A DNA stretch of 64,000 nt from Spirochaetae bacterium HGW-Spirochaetae-3 (GTDB taxonomy: Bacteria; Spirochaetota; Spirochaetia; Treponematales; UBA12059), in NCBI GenBank assembly GCA_002839315.1, contig PGXV01000001.1, forward strand, positions 62,001 through 126,000, written 5' to 3'. Below the pieces are notes generated by a model, which had not been told where the DNA came from, ran no database searches, and saw only the letters and a list, made by a program, of their open reading frames with translations. Position numbers and translations under genes: made by a program. Shown piece after piece: positions 10,381 to 19,022 of this stretch. Within the stretch, counting starts at the first letter, position 1, and each line of letters opens with the position of its first letter.

Positions 10381-11421
10381 ATGGGAAAGATCATAGCGAT
10401 GGAATTCACGGCGGACCGCCTGCGCCTCATCGATCAGCGGAAACTTCCTAAGGAGTACACGTTCTTCGAGTGCGTCACTCACGAGGAGTGCGAGTTCGCC
10501 ATCAAGGATATGGTCGTACGCGGAGCGCCGGCCATCGGGGCCGCGGCGGCGTACGGAGTCGTTCTCGCGGCGATGCAGTACCGCGGGCTCGGGAGCGACG
10601 GGTTCTACGCCAGCATGGGGAGAGCGCTCGCCGCCCTGAACGCGACGAGGCCCACCGCCGTTAACCTCATGTGGGCGATAGACCGGATGCGGCGCTCGCT
10701 CGAGTCTACGCGGACCGGCACGATCGACGCGGCATGCCGGGTATTGCGCGAAGAGGCGGACGCGATACTCGCCGAGGATATCGACAAGAGCGAGCGGCTT
10801 TCCGCCTTCGGTAACGCGCTGGTGCCCCGGGGCGCCACGATCCTGACGCATTGCAACACCGGCTCGCTAGCGGTGCCCGGGCTTGGAACGGCCCTGGGAA
10901 TGGTGCGCGCGGCGCATCGATCCGGCAAGGGGATATCGGTATTCGCCGACGAGACCCGGCCTCGGCTCCAGGGCGCCCGCCTGACGGCGTGGGAGCTGAT
11001 GGAGGAGGGGATACCCGTCACGCTGATCGCCGACAACGTCGCGGCGACCTTGATAAGGGACGGCAGGATAGACCTGGTAGTCGTGGGCGCCGACCGCATA
11101 GCCGCGAACGGCGACTCGGCCAACAAGATCGGTACCTTCATGCTCTCGGTCGTCGCGAAGCGCTACGGCGTTCCGTTCTACGTCGCGGCGCCGGTATCGA
11201 CGATAGACTTCGGCTGCCCCGGCGGGGAGGCGATAGTCATAGAGGAGCGCGGCTCCGAGGAAGTAACCTATATCGAGGGCGTACAGGTCGCGCCGAGCGG
11301 CGTCCGGGTCTACAACCCCGCCTTCGACGTGACGCCTGCCGAGAATATAAGCGGTATCGTGACCGAACAGGGCGTATTGTACCCTCCGTTCGAAGCGGCT
11401 ATAGCGAGCCTGCGTCGATAG
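10381..11421 (+). CDS. mtnA: S-methyl-5-thioribose-1-phosphate isomerase
   Basis: Isomerises 5-methylthioribose-1-phosphate to methylthioribulose-1-phosphate (and often the 5-deoxy analogue). It is 346 residues, typical length. Motifs are VVRGAPAIGAAAAYG near 44-58, the catalytic Cys at about 158 in THCNTGSLA, and the catalytic Asp at about 238 in GADRIAANGD. In this operon its substrate would come from the phosphorylase at 17460 and its product would go to the class II aldolase at 18305. No mtnK kinase or mtnBCD-type oxygen-dependent set is adjacent, which favours an anaerobic route. Confidence 0.95.
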   Translation: MGKIIAMEFTADRLRLIDQRKLPKEYTFFECVTHEECEFAIKDMVVRGAPAIGAAAAYGVVLAAMQYRGLGSDGFYASMGRALAALNATRPTAVNLMWAIDRMRRSLESTRTGTIDAACRVLREEADAILAEDIDKSERLSAFGNALVPRGATILTHCNTGSLAVPGLGTALGMVRAAHRSGKGISVFADETRPRLQGARLTAWELMEEGIPVTLIADNVAATLIRDGRIDLVVVGADRIAANGDSANKIGTFMLSVVAKRYGVPFYVAAPVSTIDFGCPGGEAIVIEERGSEEVTYIEGVQVAPSGVRVYNPAFDVTPAENISGIVTEQGVLYPPFEAAIASLRR

Positions 11422-11446
11422 GCGCCGGAAGGGACGGGGGGCGACC

Positions 11447-13159
11447 ATGAGCGGTACGAAGAGCATAGAGGTGAAGGGCCTGAGCTTCACCTATAAAGGC
11501 GAGGGCGCGGTTCGGGCGGTTGATTCGCTCGACCTCGACGTAGAACGCGGCGAGTTCATCGTTATCATGGGGCCGAGCGGGGCGGGCAAGTCCACCCTGG
11601 CGAACAGCCTCAACGGATTGATCCCGGGCTTCATACGAGGCAAGTACGAAGGTAGCGTGCTCGTCAACGGCAAGGAGGCGAGGAGCACGCCCGTCAACCG
11701 GATGGCCAGCGAGATAGGCCTGGTGTTCCAGGACTTCGAGGCGCAGCTCTTCTCCACCAACGTCAATCTGGAGATAGCCTTCGGACCCGAGAATTTCGCG
11801 GTTGACCGCGCGGAGATAGCGGCCCGCATCGAGAAGATCCTCAGGACTATCAAGCTCGAGGGATTCGAGGGGCGCCAACCGGCGACGCTATCGGGCGGGC
11901 AGAAGCAACGCCTGGCGATCGGCTCGGTGCTCGCGACCTATCCGGGGATCATATGCATGGACGAACCGACCACGGACCTGGATCCGGTCGGCAAGCTAGG
12001 GATCTTCAACATCGCGAAGGAATTGCACGAGGACAGCGAGTTCACTCTCATCATCATCGAGCACGAGACCGAGGAGGCGTTGAACGCCGACAGGCTGGTG
12101 ATCATGAAGGAGGGCAGGATCGTAGCCCAGGGCAAGCCCGCGGACGTCCTGCGGGACGTGGCGTTCACCGACGAGGTCGGTATCATGTCGCTGCAGATCC
12201 CCAAGCTACTAAGCGAGCTGGGAGCCTGCGGCAGGGACGATCTGCCGATGCTCCCGGCCGAGGGCGCCGAGTTCTTCGCCCGCAAGGGGCTCTTCCTCGA
12301 CCGGGAGCGTTTCAGGGAGATGCTCGACCGCGACGAAGCCCGCGAGCGCGGCTACGGCGATACTATAGTCGCGGTGGACCGCCTCTCCCACGTCTATCCG
12401 AACGGTAACAAGGCGGTCGACGATATAAGCCTCGTCATACGCGAGAGGGAATTCATCGCGATACTCGGCCACAACGGCAGCGGCAAGACGACGCTCGTCA
12501 AGCACCTCAACGGCCTGCTGTCCCCCTCGAGCGGCAGCGTGACGATATGCGGCAAGAATACCGCGGAACACTCGATATTCGAGATAGGCAAGGAAATCGG
12601 GTACGTGTTCCAGAATCCCGATCACCAGATATTCGCCGATACCGTATTCGACGAGGTCGCCTTCAGCCCCAAGATCCGCGGTTGTCCGGCCGAGGAGGTC
12701 TCCGTCCGCGTACAAGAGGCCCTCGAGGCCGTGGACATGGCCGGCTACGAGGAGAAGGATCCCTTCTCGCTGAGCAAGGGCGAGCGCCAGAGGGTAGCGG
12801 TCGCCTCGGTGCTATCGGCAAGGCCCCGAATAATCATCCTCGACGAGCCGACCACGGGGCTCGATTACAAAGAGCAGAAACGCATGATGGAGCTCATCAA
12901 GAAGCTGAACGACTCTGGCCATACCATCATCATGATAACGCACACGATGTGGGTCGTCTCCGAGTACGCACACCGGGTAGCGGCGATCAAGGACGGCAAG
13001 GTGATGATGGACGGACGGACCCGCGACGTGTTCGCCAGGGAGAAGGAGCTGTACGATTCGTTCCTGAAGACGCCGCATATCGTCAGCCTCGGCAACATGC
13101 TCGGCGGAACGGTCCTGTCCGTCGAGGAGATGAAGTACTGCACGGGAGGGCTCGAGTAA
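11447..13159 (+). CDS. Energy-coupling-factor transporter, fused double ATPase (EcfA-EcfA')
   Basis: A 570-residue protein with two complete ABC ATPase domains in one chain. Domain 1 has Walker A GPSGAGKST (about 43-51), signature LSGGQKQR and Walker B CMDEPTTDLD. Domain 2 (from about 300) has GHNGSGKTT, LSKGERQR and ILDEPTTGLD. It energises an ECF-type vitamin or precursor importer together with EcfT (next gene, overlapping by one base at TAATG) and the S component at 14014. Most ECF systems use two separate ATPase genes; a fusion like this is known from the YkoD type. Confidence 0.93.
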   Translation: MSGTKSIEVKGLSFTYKGEGAVRAVDSLDLDVERGEFIVIMGPSGAGKSTLANSLNGLIPGFIRGKYEGSVLVNGKEARSTPVNRMASEIGLVFQDFEAQLFSTNVNLEIAFGPENFAVDRAEIAARIEKILRTIKLEGFEGRQPATLSGGQKQRLAIGSVLATYPGIICMDEPTTDLDPVGKLGIFNIAKELHEDSEFTLIIIEHETEEALNADRLVIMKEGRIVAQGKPADVLRDVAFTDEVGIMSLQIPKLLSELGACGRDDLPMLPAEGAEFFARKGLFLDRERFREMLDRDEARERGYGDTIVAVDRLSHVYPNGNKAVDDISLVIREREFIAILGHNGSGKTTLVKHLNGLLSPSSGSVTICGKNTAEHSIFEIGKEIGYVFQNPDHQIFADTVFDEVAFSPKIRGCPAEEVSVRVQEALEAVDMAGYEEKDPFSLSKGERQRVAVASVLSARPRIIILDEPTTGLDYKEQKRMMELIKKLNDSGHTIIMITHTMWVVSEYAHRVAAIKDGKVMMDGRTRDVFAREKELYDSFLKTPHIVSLGNMLGGTVLSVEEMKYCTGGLE

Positions 13160-13956
13160 TGGATATGTTCCTGTACGTGGACGTCGAATCGTTCGTCCAT
13201 CGCCTCGATCCGCGGACGAAGCTCCTCCTGATGTTCCTGAGCTTCGCCGTCGGCGTCATGTTCAACAACATCCTCATACTGACCGCGGCGCTCGCCCTCG
13301 TCGTCGCGTACGGCGCGCTCGGGCGATCCCTGTCAAACCTGAAGCGGATCAGGGTCGTCCTCGTGATGATAACGCTATTCTCGCTCGTCATCTGGTCGAT
13401 CGCCAGGCCGAGCGGGAACAGGTTCCTCGTGTTCTCCGTCGACGGCGTCCTGTACGGCTTGATGATAGCCGTCAAGACGAACCTCATGATCGTCGCCGGC
13501 ATGATATTCCTGAGCACCACCAAGATAGAGGAGATCGCCCAAGGGCTCGTCAAGCTGAAGATACCCTATCGCGCCGCCTTCGCGTTCTCCACCGCGATCC
13601 GCCTGGTGCCGATGATCGTGGCCACGAGCTATACCATCATCCAGGCGCAGAAATCCCGAGGATTGGACCTCGATTCCGGAAACCTGATAGAGAAGATCCG
13701 CAAGTACGTGCCGCTGATGATCCCTACCCTGATATCCGTCATTCGAGGCACCAATATCTTCTCGATGGCCTTGGAGTCGAAAGGATTCGGGTACAGCGAC
13801 GACCGGAGCAACCTGCTGGAAATAAGGATGGGCGGCAAGGACTACGCGATGATGACCGCGGGCCTGCTGATCCTCGCCGCGGCGGTCGTCCTCAAGGTCG
13901 ACCATTCTATATACGACGCCTGGGCGTCGATATTCCCCTGGGGAGATTTTGCCTGA
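13159..13956 (+). CDS. ecfT: Energy-coupling-factor transporter transmembrane protein EcfT
   Basis: A 265-residue membrane protein of the ECF coupling module. The ATG overlaps the preceding TAA (TAATG). It has several hydrophobic helices and the two coupling-helix signatures of EcfT, AQKSRG (near 167) and ALESKG (near 198), which dock into the ATPase grooves. DPRTKLLLMF near the start is also typical. It connects the ATPases to the S component encoded 57 bases downstream. A small hairpin (CGGTCC/GGACCG, 13976-13994) lies in that gap. Confidence 0.92.
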   Translation: MDMFLYVDVESFVHRLDPRTKLLLMFLSFAVGVMFNNILILTAALALVVAYGALGRSLSNLKRIRVVLVMITLFSLVIWSIARPSGNRFLVFSVDGVLYGLMIAVKTNLMIVAGMIFLSTTKIEEIAQGLVKLKIPYRAAFAFSTAIRLVPMIVATSYTIIQAQKSRGLDLDSGNLIEKIRKYVPLMIPTLISVIRGTNIFSMALESKGFGYSDDRSNLLEIRMGGKDYAMMTAGLLILAAAVVLKVDHSIYDAWASIFPWGDFA

Positions 13957-14013
13957 GGGCAATAGTTAATACGGCCGGTCCCAGGATCGGACCGAGACCA
14001 AAGGAGCGAGGAT

Positions 14014-14838
14014 ATGAAAGACGTTTTCTCGATGTGGAAGAAAACCAAGATGGTCGTTCTCGTGGCGCTGTGCGCCGGCCTGTACGCGGCCCTGCTGATT
14101 CCCTTCAAGGGCTTCGTGCTGATTCCCGGCATTACCGAGTTCCGCCCGGCCAGCGCCCTGCCCGTCGTCATGGGCCTCCTGTTCGGACCGGCCGGCGCGT
14201 GGGGCTCCGCCATCGGCAACCTGATCGGCGACTTCTTCGGATCGCTCGGCATCGGTAGCCTGTTCGGCTTCGTGGGTAACTTCATGTTCGCCTACGTGCC
14301 GTACAAGCTGTGGATAAACTTCGGGAAGTCCTCCGAGGGAATCGGCGAGCCCGATCTCAAGTCGGGCAAGAAGATACTGGCCTACGTCGTCGTCAGCATC
14401 CTGGGCGCCGCGGCGTGCGCGCTCCCCATCGCTTGGGGGCTCGACCTGCTCGGCATGGTCCCGTTCGCCGCGCTCGGTAGCATCATTACGCTCAACAACT
14501 CGATCCCCTCGATCCTCCTCGGGATCCCGATCATGCTCATCCTCTATCCCCGCATCAAGAAGTGGGATCTCCTCTGGACCGACATCATGGACGAGGACGA
14601 GATCCCCGTGGCCGGCAGGCTGTCGAGGATAGGCGCGACCGTCATGACCGTCAGCGTACTCGGCGGTATGATCGGCGGCTTCCTCGCCGCGTTCGGCGTC
14701 GGGCAAGGGCTCCTGTACAGCGGCTTCGGCGCCGGCGGCGACGTCGGCTCGCTGGGCGTGACCCTCGTCGCGGGCGTCGGTACCGCGGGCCTTATCGTCT
14801 CGTCGTTCATCCAGACCATGCCCAAGAAGTCGTCGTAA
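14014..14838 (+). CDS. ECF transporter substrate-binding (S) component, specificity unknown
   Basis: A 274-residue integral membrane protein with about six hydrophobic stretches. It has the N-terminal S-component layout: a helix then ALLIPFKGF, PASALPVVMGLLFGPAGAWGSAIGN and a Gly-rich DFFGSLG loop. These regions resemble the QueT/general ECF S family. RBS AAGGAGCGAGG precedes the ATG. Neighbours are methylthio-nucleoside salvage enzymes, so I infer uptake of a related compound (a methylthio- or deoxy-nucleoside or sugar, or a methionine precursor). That is inference only. Its length is greater than the roughly 180-200 residues of simple S components. Confidence 0.75.
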   Translation: MKDVFSMWKKTKMVVLVALCAGLYAALLIPFKGFVLIPGITEFRPASALPVVMGLLFGPAGAWGSAIGNLIGDFFGSLGIGSLFGFVGNFMFAYVPYKLWINFGKSSEGIGEPDLKSGKKILAYVVVSILGAAACALPIAWGLDLLGMVPFAALGSIITLNNSIPSILLGIPIMLILYPRIKKWDLLWTDIMDEDEIPVAGRLSRIGATVMTVSVLGGMIGGFLAAFGVGQGLLYSGFGAGGDVGSLGVTLVAGVGTAGLIVSSFIQTMPKKSS

Positions 14839-14847
14839 ATAGCGATA

Positions 14848-14880
14848 GAGCCTTCCGTCCCGGCCCGGGGCGGAAGGCTC
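14848..14880 (+). terminator. Hairpin between S component and PLP enzyme (terminator or attenuator)
   Basis: A 14-bp stem (14848-14861 with 14867-14880, one G-U pair) and loop GGCCC. The tail is only weakly T-rich (TCCTCT), so it may be a partial terminator or mRNA stabiliser that lowers expression of the downstream genes relative to the transporter. Confidence 0.6.
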
Positions 14881-14929
14881 TCCTCTATCCTCGTTGACCG
14901 AAACCTTCGATATGCACAGGAGCGTTATG

Positions 14930-16117
14930 ATGAAGAGCGGAGAGATGAAGTTTGACACACGATCGATACATGCCGGTGGAAGGCACGGGAATCCGGAGAA
15001 CGCGCTCAATCCGCCCATTTTCATGACGTCGACGTTTACCTTCGAGAATACGGACAAGGTCGACGCCGTGATGAATTTCGAGAGCGACGACTACGTCTAC
15101 ACCCGGGGTAACAATCCTACCCTGAGGCTCTTCGAGGAGCGGATGGCCTCTCTCGAGAACGGGGTCGGCGCCGTCGCCTTCGCCTCGGGGATGGCCGCCA
15201 TCAGCTCCGTGCTCTTCTCGCTCCTGCGCCCCGGCGACAACGTTCTGGTCCACAGGACCCTGTACGGATCCTCCTATAGCGTCGTTACCAAGGTGCTGCC
15301 TAAATACGGAATGGGCTATCGCATAGCGGATCTCGAGAACGAGGAGGACCTCGCGTCGGTCGTCGACGCGCGTACGAAGGTCATCTATTTCGAGAGCCCG
15401 AGCAATCCGAACCTCAGCGTCGTCGATATCAGGCGAATCTGTGCTTTCGCGGCGCCGCGCGGCATCAAGGTCGTCATAGACAACACGTTCGCTACGCCGT
15501 ATTTCCAGCGCCCGCTTGAGCTCGGCGTCGACGTCGTCGTGCATAGCGCGACCAAGTATATCTGCGGGCACGGCGACGTCGTCGCGGGCGTCGCCGTCTC
15601 TCGCGACGCCGGCTACGTGCAGAGCCTCAAGTTCGACTATATGTGCGAGTTCGGCGGGGCGCTCAGCCCGTTCAACGCGTGGCTCCTGCTGCGCGGCCTC
15701 AAGACGCTCGGCGTACGGATGCGTCAGCACGCGGCGAACGCGATGGCGGTAGCCCGCCGGCTCGAGGCCCATCCCAGGGTGTCCCAGGTGTTCTATCCCG
15801 GGCTCGAGGGCAGCGCCGGCCATGACGTAGCCGCTTCCCAGATGAGCGGATTCGGGGCCATCGTTAGCTTCGAGGTGGAGGGCGGGCTGGATGCCGCCAA
15901 GCGCGTCGTCAACGCGTCCGAGCTGTTCAAGCTGGCCGTCAGCCTGGGCGACTGCGAGACGCTTATCCAGCTGCCGGCGGCGATGACGCACCGGGGCTAC
16001 GATCACGAGCGCCTCAAGGAATTCGGCCTGACCGAGAGCATGATACGCATATCCGTCGGTCTCGAGGATATCGAGGATATCCTTTCCGAACTCGATCGCA
16101 TACTCGCGCGCGCGTAG
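14930..16117 (+). CDS. Cys/Met-metabolism PLP enzyme (methionine gamma-lyase-like)
   Basis: A 395-residue fold-type I PLP enzyme of the gamma-lyase/gamma-synthase family. Landmarks are DTRSIHAGG, ASGMAAISS, the PLP-stacking Tyr in TLYGSSYS, FESPSNPN, DNTFATPYFQRPLELG and the lysine motif HSATKYICGHGD. The whole chain resembles methionine gamma-lyases, but the active-site Cys that follows YG in those enzymes is Ser here, so specificity (methionine gamma-lyase, O-acetylhomoserine sulfhydrylase or cystathionine lyase) is open. In this operon it would release or capture methanethiol. I start at ATG 14930 because AGGAG ends 7-8 bases upstream; 14927 is also possible, and a TTG at 14894 is in frame. 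Confidence 0.85.
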   Translation: MKSGEMKFDTRSIHAGGRHGNPENALNPPIFMTSTFTFENTDKVDAVMNFESDDYVYTRGNNPTLRLFEERMASLENGVGAVAFASGMAAISSVLFSLLRPGDNVLVHRTLYGSSYSVVTKVLPKYGMGYRIADLENEEDLASVVDARTKVIYFESPSNPNLSVVDIRRICAFAAPRGIKVVIDNTFATPYFQRPLELGVDVVVHSATKYICGHGDVVAGVAVSRDAGYVQSLKFDYMCEFGGALSPFNAWLLLRGLKTLGVRMRQHAANAMAVARRLEAHPRVSQVFYPGLEGSAGHDVAASQMSGFGAIVSFEVEGGLDAAKRVVNASELFKLAVSLGDCETLIQLPAAMTHRGYDHERLKEFGLTESMIRISVGLEDIEDILSELDRILARA

Positions 16118-16127
16118 GCGGTGTTCC

Positions 16128-17432
16128 ATGAATACGATCATAAGGAACGGGATCATACTGGCCATGGACTCCCCGGAACCGGAACTAGTCCAGGGAGATA
16201 TCGGAATAGAGGGGTCGACTATCGCGTTCGTAGGCGCGCGTCCCGCCGCGTTCAAGGCTGACCGCGAGATAGACGCCTCGGGCAGCGTCGTCATGCCCGG
16301 CCTCGTCAACGCGCACACCCATATCGCCATGAGCCTCATGAGGCACTACGCGGACGACCTGCCGTTCTGGGACTGGCTGTTCGACCGTATCATACCCGTA
16401 GAGGAGAAGCTGACCGACGGGTTCGTATACGACGGCTCCATGCTGAGCCTCGTCGAGATGATACGCGGGGGCGTGACCTGCTTCGCCGATATGTACTCGA
16501 ACATGGACGCCGTCGCGTCCGCGACCCTGAAGAGCGGGCTTCGAGCCAACCTGACGAGGGGGCTCGTATTCAATAGCCCCGCCGACGAGGTCAAGCTCGA
16601 CGAGGCCCGCCGCTTCCACGCGGAGTGGCACGGCCGAGGCGCCGGGCGCATCCGCGTAGACGTAGGTCCGCACGCCGTATATACCTGCGCGCCCGTATAC
16701 CTCGAGAAGGCCATCCGGCTATCCGAGGACCTGGGGACGCGCATCCATATGCACCTGTCGGAGAGCCGGAAGGAAGTGGCGGACTGCGTCGCGGCGTACG
16801 GCAAGAGCCCTATCGCCCATGTGCGGGATGTCGGTCTCTTCACCCGCAAGACCTACGGAGCCCATTGCGTGCACATAGACGAAGACGACATCCGTATCCT
16901 TAAGGATAACGGCGTAGCCGTCGTCAATAATCCGGCCAGCAACATGAAGCTCGGTAACGGATTCGCTCCCGTCGCCAAGCTCCTCGAGGCCGGCGTCACC
17001 GTGGCCTTGGGCACCGACGGCTCCGCGTCGAACAACAACCTGAACATGTTCGAGGAGATGAACACGGCCGCGCTCGTCAACAAGGGAATAACCGAGGACC
17101 CGACCGCGGTATCGGCGTATGCCGCCCTGAAGATGGCTACGATAAACGGCGCCCGGGCTCTCGGGCTCGACGATGCCATCGGTAGCCTCAGGGCGGGGAA
17201 GAAGGCCGACATCATCCTCGTGGACATGGAGGCGCCTCATTTCTATCCGCGCAACAGCGTCGCGGCGGCCCTCGTATACGCGGCGCAGGGATCGGACGTC
17301 AAGACGGTCATATGCGACGGCGAGGTGCTGATGGAGGACCGCCGTATGACCAGGCTCGATGTCGGGGCGATATGCGCCAAGGCCCAGGAGAGCGCCGCCC
17401 TCATGACGGGCAACGCGGATTTCATCGCTTGA
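16128..17432 (+). CDS. mtaD: 5-methylthioadenosine/S-adenosylhomocysteine deaminase
   Basis: A 434-residue amidohydrolase that deaminates the adenine of MTA, SAH or 5'-deoxyadenosine to the inosine form. Metal ligands are visible: NAHTHIAMSL (about 61-70), HMHLSES (about 207), a later His in GAHCVHID and the catalytic Asp in LGTDGSASNNN. FWDWLFDRIIPVEEKL is characteristic of MtaD. It sits 10 bases after the PLP enzyme and 27 before the phosphorylase. With a 6-oxopurine phosphorylase next to it, the pathway order should be deamination first, then phosphorolysis. Confidence 0.92.
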   Translation: MNTIIRNGIILAMDSPEPELVQGDIGIEGSTIAFVGARPAAFKADREIDASGSVVMPGLVNAHTHIAMSLMRHYADDLPFWDWLFDRIIPVEEKLTDGFVYDGSMLSLVEMIRGGVTCFADMYSNMDAVASATLKSGLRANLTRGLVFNSPADEVKLDEARRFHAEWHGRGAGRIRVDVGPHAVYTCAPVYLEKAIRLSEDLGTRIHMHLSESRKEVADCVAAYGKSPIAHVRDVGLFTRKTYGAHCVHIDEDDIRILKDNGVAVVNNPASNMKLGNGFAPVAKLLEAGVTVALGTDGSASNNNLNMFEEMNTAALVNKGITEDPTAVSAYAALKMATINGARALGLDDAIGSLRAGKKADIILVDMEAPHFYPRNSVAAALVYAAQGSDVKTVICDGEVLMEDRRMTRLDVGAICAKAQESAALMTGNADFIA

Positions 17433-17459
17433 TAACGACGACGACGGAGGGGCAAGGAT

Positions 17460-18290
17460 ATGGAAAAGACGAGGAACGTCAAGGCGGCCGCTGATTACGT
17501 TCGGGCGAGGGCGAAGCGCGTCCCGAGCATCGCGCTGATGCTCGGGTCGGGGCTGGGCGGGCTCGCGAAGGAAGTGCAGGATACGGTGTGCATCCCGTAC
17601 GGCGATATCCCGGGCTTCCCCGTGTCGACGGCGCCGGGTCACGCGGGCGTGCTTACCGCGGGGCGGCTTCAGGACCGTGACGTCATCGTGATGGGCGGTC
17701 GTTTCCATCATTACGAAGGGTACGGCATGGAGGATATCGCGTTCCCCGTTCGGGTGATGCGAGACCTCGGAGTAGAGACGCTTATACTCACCAACGCCGC
17801 GGGAGGCGTGAATACCTCGTTCAAGCCGGGCGACCTGATGGTCATTACCGACCACATCAACATGACGGGGCAGAATCCCCTGCGCGGGGCCAACGACGAG
17901 AGCCTCGGCCCCAGGTTCCCCGATATGGGCGGCCTCTACGATAAGCGCCTCAACGGCATCCTGCGCAAGGTGGCCGAAGAACGGTCGATAGACTGCCGTA
18001 GCGGCGTGTACGCGTGGATGACCGGCCCGTCGTTCGAGACGCCGGCCGAGATCAGGATGCTCCGCGTCCTGGGAGCGGACGCGGTAGGCATGTCGACGGT
18101 TCCCGAGGCGATAACGGCGCACCATTGCGGTATCAGGGTCGCCGGCGTCTCGTGCATCAGCAATATGGCCGCGGGAGTGCTCGATCAGCCGGTGACCGAG
18201 GAAGAGGTGTTCGAGATAACGCAACGGGTGAAGGGTAGCTTCTCGGCTCTCATCCGCGGGCTGCTCGAGCGGATCGACGAGGGGCGATAA
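17460..18290 (+). CDS. Purine nucleoside phosphorylase (probable methylthioinosine phosphorylase)
   Basis: A 276-residue trimeric-type (PNP/MTAP superfamily) phosphorylase. Motifs are LGSGLGGLA, GRFHHYEGY, TNAAGGVN, GPSFETPAEIRM, GADAVGMSTVPE and CISNMAAG. The Asn in SNMAAG is the residue that in this family favours 6-oxopurines over adenine, so inosine-type substrates are expected. After MtaD it would yield hypoxanthine plus methylthioribose-1-phosphate, the MtnA substrate. The RBS is GGAGGGG. The stop overlaps the first possible start of the aldolase (TAATG). Confidence 0.9.
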   Translation: MEKTRNVKAAADYVRARAKRVPSIALMLGSGLGGLAKEVQDTVCIPYGDIPGFPVSTAPGHAGVLTAGRLQDRDVIVMGGRFHHYEGYGMEDIAFPVRVMRDLGVETLILTNAAGGVNTSFKPGDLMVITDHINMTGQNPLRGANDESLGPRFPDMGGLYDKRLNGILRKVAEERSIDCRSGVYAWMTGPSFETPAEIRMLRVLGADAVGMSTVPEAITAHHCGIRVAGVSCISNMAAGVLDQPVTEEEVFEITQRVKGSFSALIRGLLERIDEGR

Positions 18291-18304
18291 TGAAGGAGAG
18301 CACT

Positions 18305-18967
18305 ATGAGCGTATCGGGCATTAACGATAAGTACAAGCAGATGGTCGTCGACGGCGGTAACCAGATGGTAAGCGAGCACCTGACGGTAGGAACGTGGGGC
18401 AACGTCAGCATACGGGATCCCGAGACCGACCTGATATACGTGAAGCCGTCGGGCATGAAGTACGCCGACATCACGAAGGACGATATCGTCGTCTTCAATT
18501 CCGACTATGAACTGGTGGGCGGGCACAGGAAGCCAACGATCGAATACCGCTTCCATATAGGCATCATGAACGCCAGGCCCGACGTGCGTTGCGTCATCCA
18601 TACCCACCCCGTGTATTCGGCCGTCCTCGGGACCCTGGGCATCGACCTACCCGGTATCTGCGAGGATTTCGTACAGCTGGTCGGCGACAGGATAGTCAAC
18701 TGCGCCTACGCGCTGCCGGGGACGCAGGAACTGGCGGACAACGTCGTCGCCGGGCTCGGGGCCAGGAACGCGGTGATGATACCGAACCACGGCACCGTCT
18801 GCTGCGGCTCCGACTGGGATATGGTGATGAAGGTGTGCTTCGTCGTCGAGAAGGCGGCCCAGGTCTACGTGCTCGCGAGAAGCATAGGTACGCCCAAGCT
18901 GATATCCGAGCCCGATATCCTGGCGATGCAGGACTTCGCCAAGAATCACTACGGGCAGGGAAAATAG
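18305..18967 (+). CDS. Class II aldolase/adducin-family protein (probable methylthioribulose-1-P aldolase)
   Basis: A 220-residue zinc aldolase of the fuculose-phosphate type. Features are GTWGNVSIRDPETD (phosphate site), VKPSGMKYADI, a Glu in PTIEYRFH, the zinc motif CVIHTHPVYS and a third His in PNHGTVCCG. Such enzymes split methylthioribulose-1-phosphate or 5-deoxyribulose-1-phosphate to DHAP and an aldehyde; related MtnB proteins instead dehydrate it. Nothing in the sequence alone decides, but absence of the later mtn genes favours aldol cleavage. ATG 18305 has AAGGAG 7 bases upstream; ATG 18290 overlaps the preceding stop and is possible. Confidence 0.85.
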   Translation: MSVSGINDKYKQMVVDGGNQMVSEHLTVGTWGNVSIRDPETDLIYVKPSGMKYADITKDDIVVFNSDYELVGGHRKPTIEYRFHIGIMNARPDVRCVIHTHPVYSAVLGTLGIDLPGICEDFVQLVGDRIVNCAYALPGTQELADNVVAGLGARNAVMIPNHGTVCCGSDWDMVMKVCFVVEKAAQVYVLARSIGTPKLISEPDILAMQDFAKNHYGQGK

Positions 18968-18987
18968 GGTAGGAGTCCCGAGCCTCG

Positions 18988-19022
18988 GATCGTCGCGGAG
19001 CGCTTAATGCTCCACGACGATC
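18988..19022. terminator. Hairpin between convergent aldolase and fapA-like genes
   Basis: A 14-base arm GATCGTCGCGGAGC (18988-19001) pairs with 19009-19022, with a single C-A mismatch. It overlaps the last codons of the minus-strand gene and has no T run. Probable bidirectional terminator or 3' end stabiliser. Confidence 0.6.

Noticed and set aside
12547-13956. 469-codon ORF ending at EcfT
   Set aside because: The first 204 codons are a shadow of the ATPase gene; EcfT begins at ATG 13159.
14885-16339. Long antisense ORF (484 codons) opposite the PLP enzyme and mtaD
   Set aside because: High GC removes stop codons on the other strand; its translation has no recognisable motif, while both plus-strand proteins are clearly conserved. 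Similar long shadows occur opposite guaB, ilvD and clpB.
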